Shown: positions 4,522-5,298 of the stretch, one piece after another
Position numbering within the stretch: the stretch's first letter is position 1
Layout: every line of letters starts with the position of its first letter
DNA from: Calditrichota bacterium
GTDB taxonomy: Bacteria; Calditrichota; Calditrichia; Calditrichales; Calditrichaceae
Assembly (NCBI GenBank): GCA_024278715.1
Contig: JAJRSN010000280.1
Coordinates: 1-5,298 of the forward strand
DNA length: 5,298 nucleotides
Reading direction: 5' to 3'
Notes under the pieces: generated by a model
What the model was told of the DNA's origin: nothing
The model's input: the letters and a program-made list of their open reading frames with translations, nothing else
The model's database searches: none
Made by a program: the position numbers and the translations under genes

Positions 4522-5298
4522 ATGGAATCAGAATTAGCGCATAATCTCTCGACATCAGAGTCCGTCTGGAAGAGTATTCAACAAGTTCTAAAAGAGTACA
4601 TAAATATTCGCAGTTTTAACACCTGGTTTGCGCCCCTCGAATTAGTCAATCTTGACGCCCAATACATTGAGCTCAGGGTTCCTAACCGCTTTTTTTGCGA
4701 ATGGATTGACAATCACTACGCCAAAATTTTCAATAACGCCATTGTTCAGGTTTTGGGAGAACATCGTAAAATAAAATATCACATTAAAAATCACAATCTC
4801 CCGGATTCGCCTTATATGGACACGGACCTGCAGCCCTCTTCGGTAAATCACAGGACGAATTTTCCGCAGGCTACAATCAATTCTCCTTTTTACACGCGGA
4901 TTAACGAGCGCTACACATTTAATAACTTTATCGTCGGAGACGGAAACAACTTTGCTTACGCCGCGGCGCGCGCGGTGGCTTCCTCGCCCGGACGCACCAA
5001 TTACAATCCTTTGATCATCTATGGCGGAACCGGTCTCGGTAAAACACACTTAATTCAAGCCATCGGTAATTTCGCCCTTGCCAAATATCCGTTGACCAAG
5101 GTCTATTACACCTCAAGCGAAACTTTTACTTCGCATTTTATCAATTCTATTCAGCAAAACCGCATTTCGGAATTCTCCGCTTACTACCGCTCGTGTGATA
5201 TTTTGCTTTTGGATGACATTCACTTTTTTTCCAACAAAGGAAAAACTCAGGAAGAATTTTTCCATACTTTTAATGATTTGCACCAAAACGGCAAACAG
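4522..5298 (+). CDS. dnaA: DnaA, chromosomal replication initiator (partial, C-terminus beyond right edge)
   Basis: DnaA binds TTATNCACA boxes, oligomerises with ATP, opens oriC and helps load the replicative helicase; it also regulates its own gene. The window holds the first 259 residues of a protein usually about 450 long. Domain I (about 1-88) has the family text SFNTWFAPLE (31-40) and VPNRFFCEWIDNHY (53-66). A variable linker (domain II) runs to about 127. Domain III, the AAA+ ATPase, opens at INERYTFNNFIVGDGNNFAY (127-146), with Walker A GGTGLGKT (168-175, K174) and Walker B ILLLDDIHF (227-235, D231/D232), followed by KTQEEFFHTFNDLH. The rest of domain III and the DNA-binding domain IV lie outside. 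Walker A has Thr170 where many DnaA proteins have Val, a conservative change. The frame is intact and open to the right edge. DnaA box 4 sits 20 bp before the start, implying autoregulation. Confidence 0.98.
   Translation, partial: MESELAHNLSTSESVWKSIQQVLKEYINIRSFNTWFAPLELVNLDAQYIELRVPNRFFCEWIDNHYAKIFNNAIVQVLGEHRKIKYHIKNHNLPDSPYMDTDLQPSSVNHRTNFPQATINSPFYTRINERYTFNNFIVGDGNNFAYAAARAVASSPGRTNYNPLIIYGGTGLGKTHLIQAIGNFALAKYPLTKVYYTSSETFTSHFINSIQQNRISEFSAYYRSCDILLLDDIHFFSNKGKTQEEFFHTFNDLHQNGKQ

Noticed and set aside
4642..5049. 135-codon minus-strand open frame
   Set aside because: Antisense to dnaA domains I-III; the dnaA frame has clear Walker motifs and this frame has none.

Overview
The window carries two leftward genes (uvrA, partial at the left edge, and a two-domain universal stress protein), two rightward genes (a stand-alone receiver protein and dnaA, partial at the right edge), and two long non-coding stretches. 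The second of these, just upstream of dnaA, has the hallmarks of a chromosomal replication origin: four exact DnaA boxes (TTATNCACA) within 206 bp, a long A/T-tract region, and A/T-only segments flanked by inverted repeats. This is therefore a bacterial chromosome segment spanning a probable oriC.

Organism: the non-coding DNA is very AT-rich and the coding DNA moderately so. The DnaA and UvrA wording I recognise (for example the DnaA ending NDLHQNGKQ and domain I text VPNRFFCEWIDNHY) resembles the FCB group (Bacteroidota, Ignavibacteria, Calditrichota and relatives) more than Proteobacteria or Firmicutes. This is a judgement from memory of the families. No search was run, and the phylum stays open.

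Layout: 1-2136 (-) is uvrA, the damage-recognition ATPase of nucleotide excision repair, from its start through the second Walker A motif. 2193-3095 (-) is the tandem Usp protein. It lies upstream of uvrA on the same strand with a 56-bp gap, so the two may be co-transcribed. 3096-3605 is a 510-bp divergent intergenic region unusually rich in short palindromes. 3606-3974 (+) is a CheY-like receiver with no output domain. 3975-4521 is the AT-rich, DnaA-box-bearing origin candidate. 4522-5298 (+) is dnaA, ending inside the AAA+ domain.

How it fits together: DnaA would bind the boxes in front of its own gene, open the neighbouring A/T-rich DNA and, by the usual autoregulation, control its own expression. 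The leftward genes, which run away from the origin, deal with DNA damage and stress; the receiver is a signalling component with no partner visible here. I see no mobile element, CRISPR array, tRNA or rRNA. The most interesting material is the fine structure of the origin candidate and the palindrome cluster between the Usp and receiver genes.
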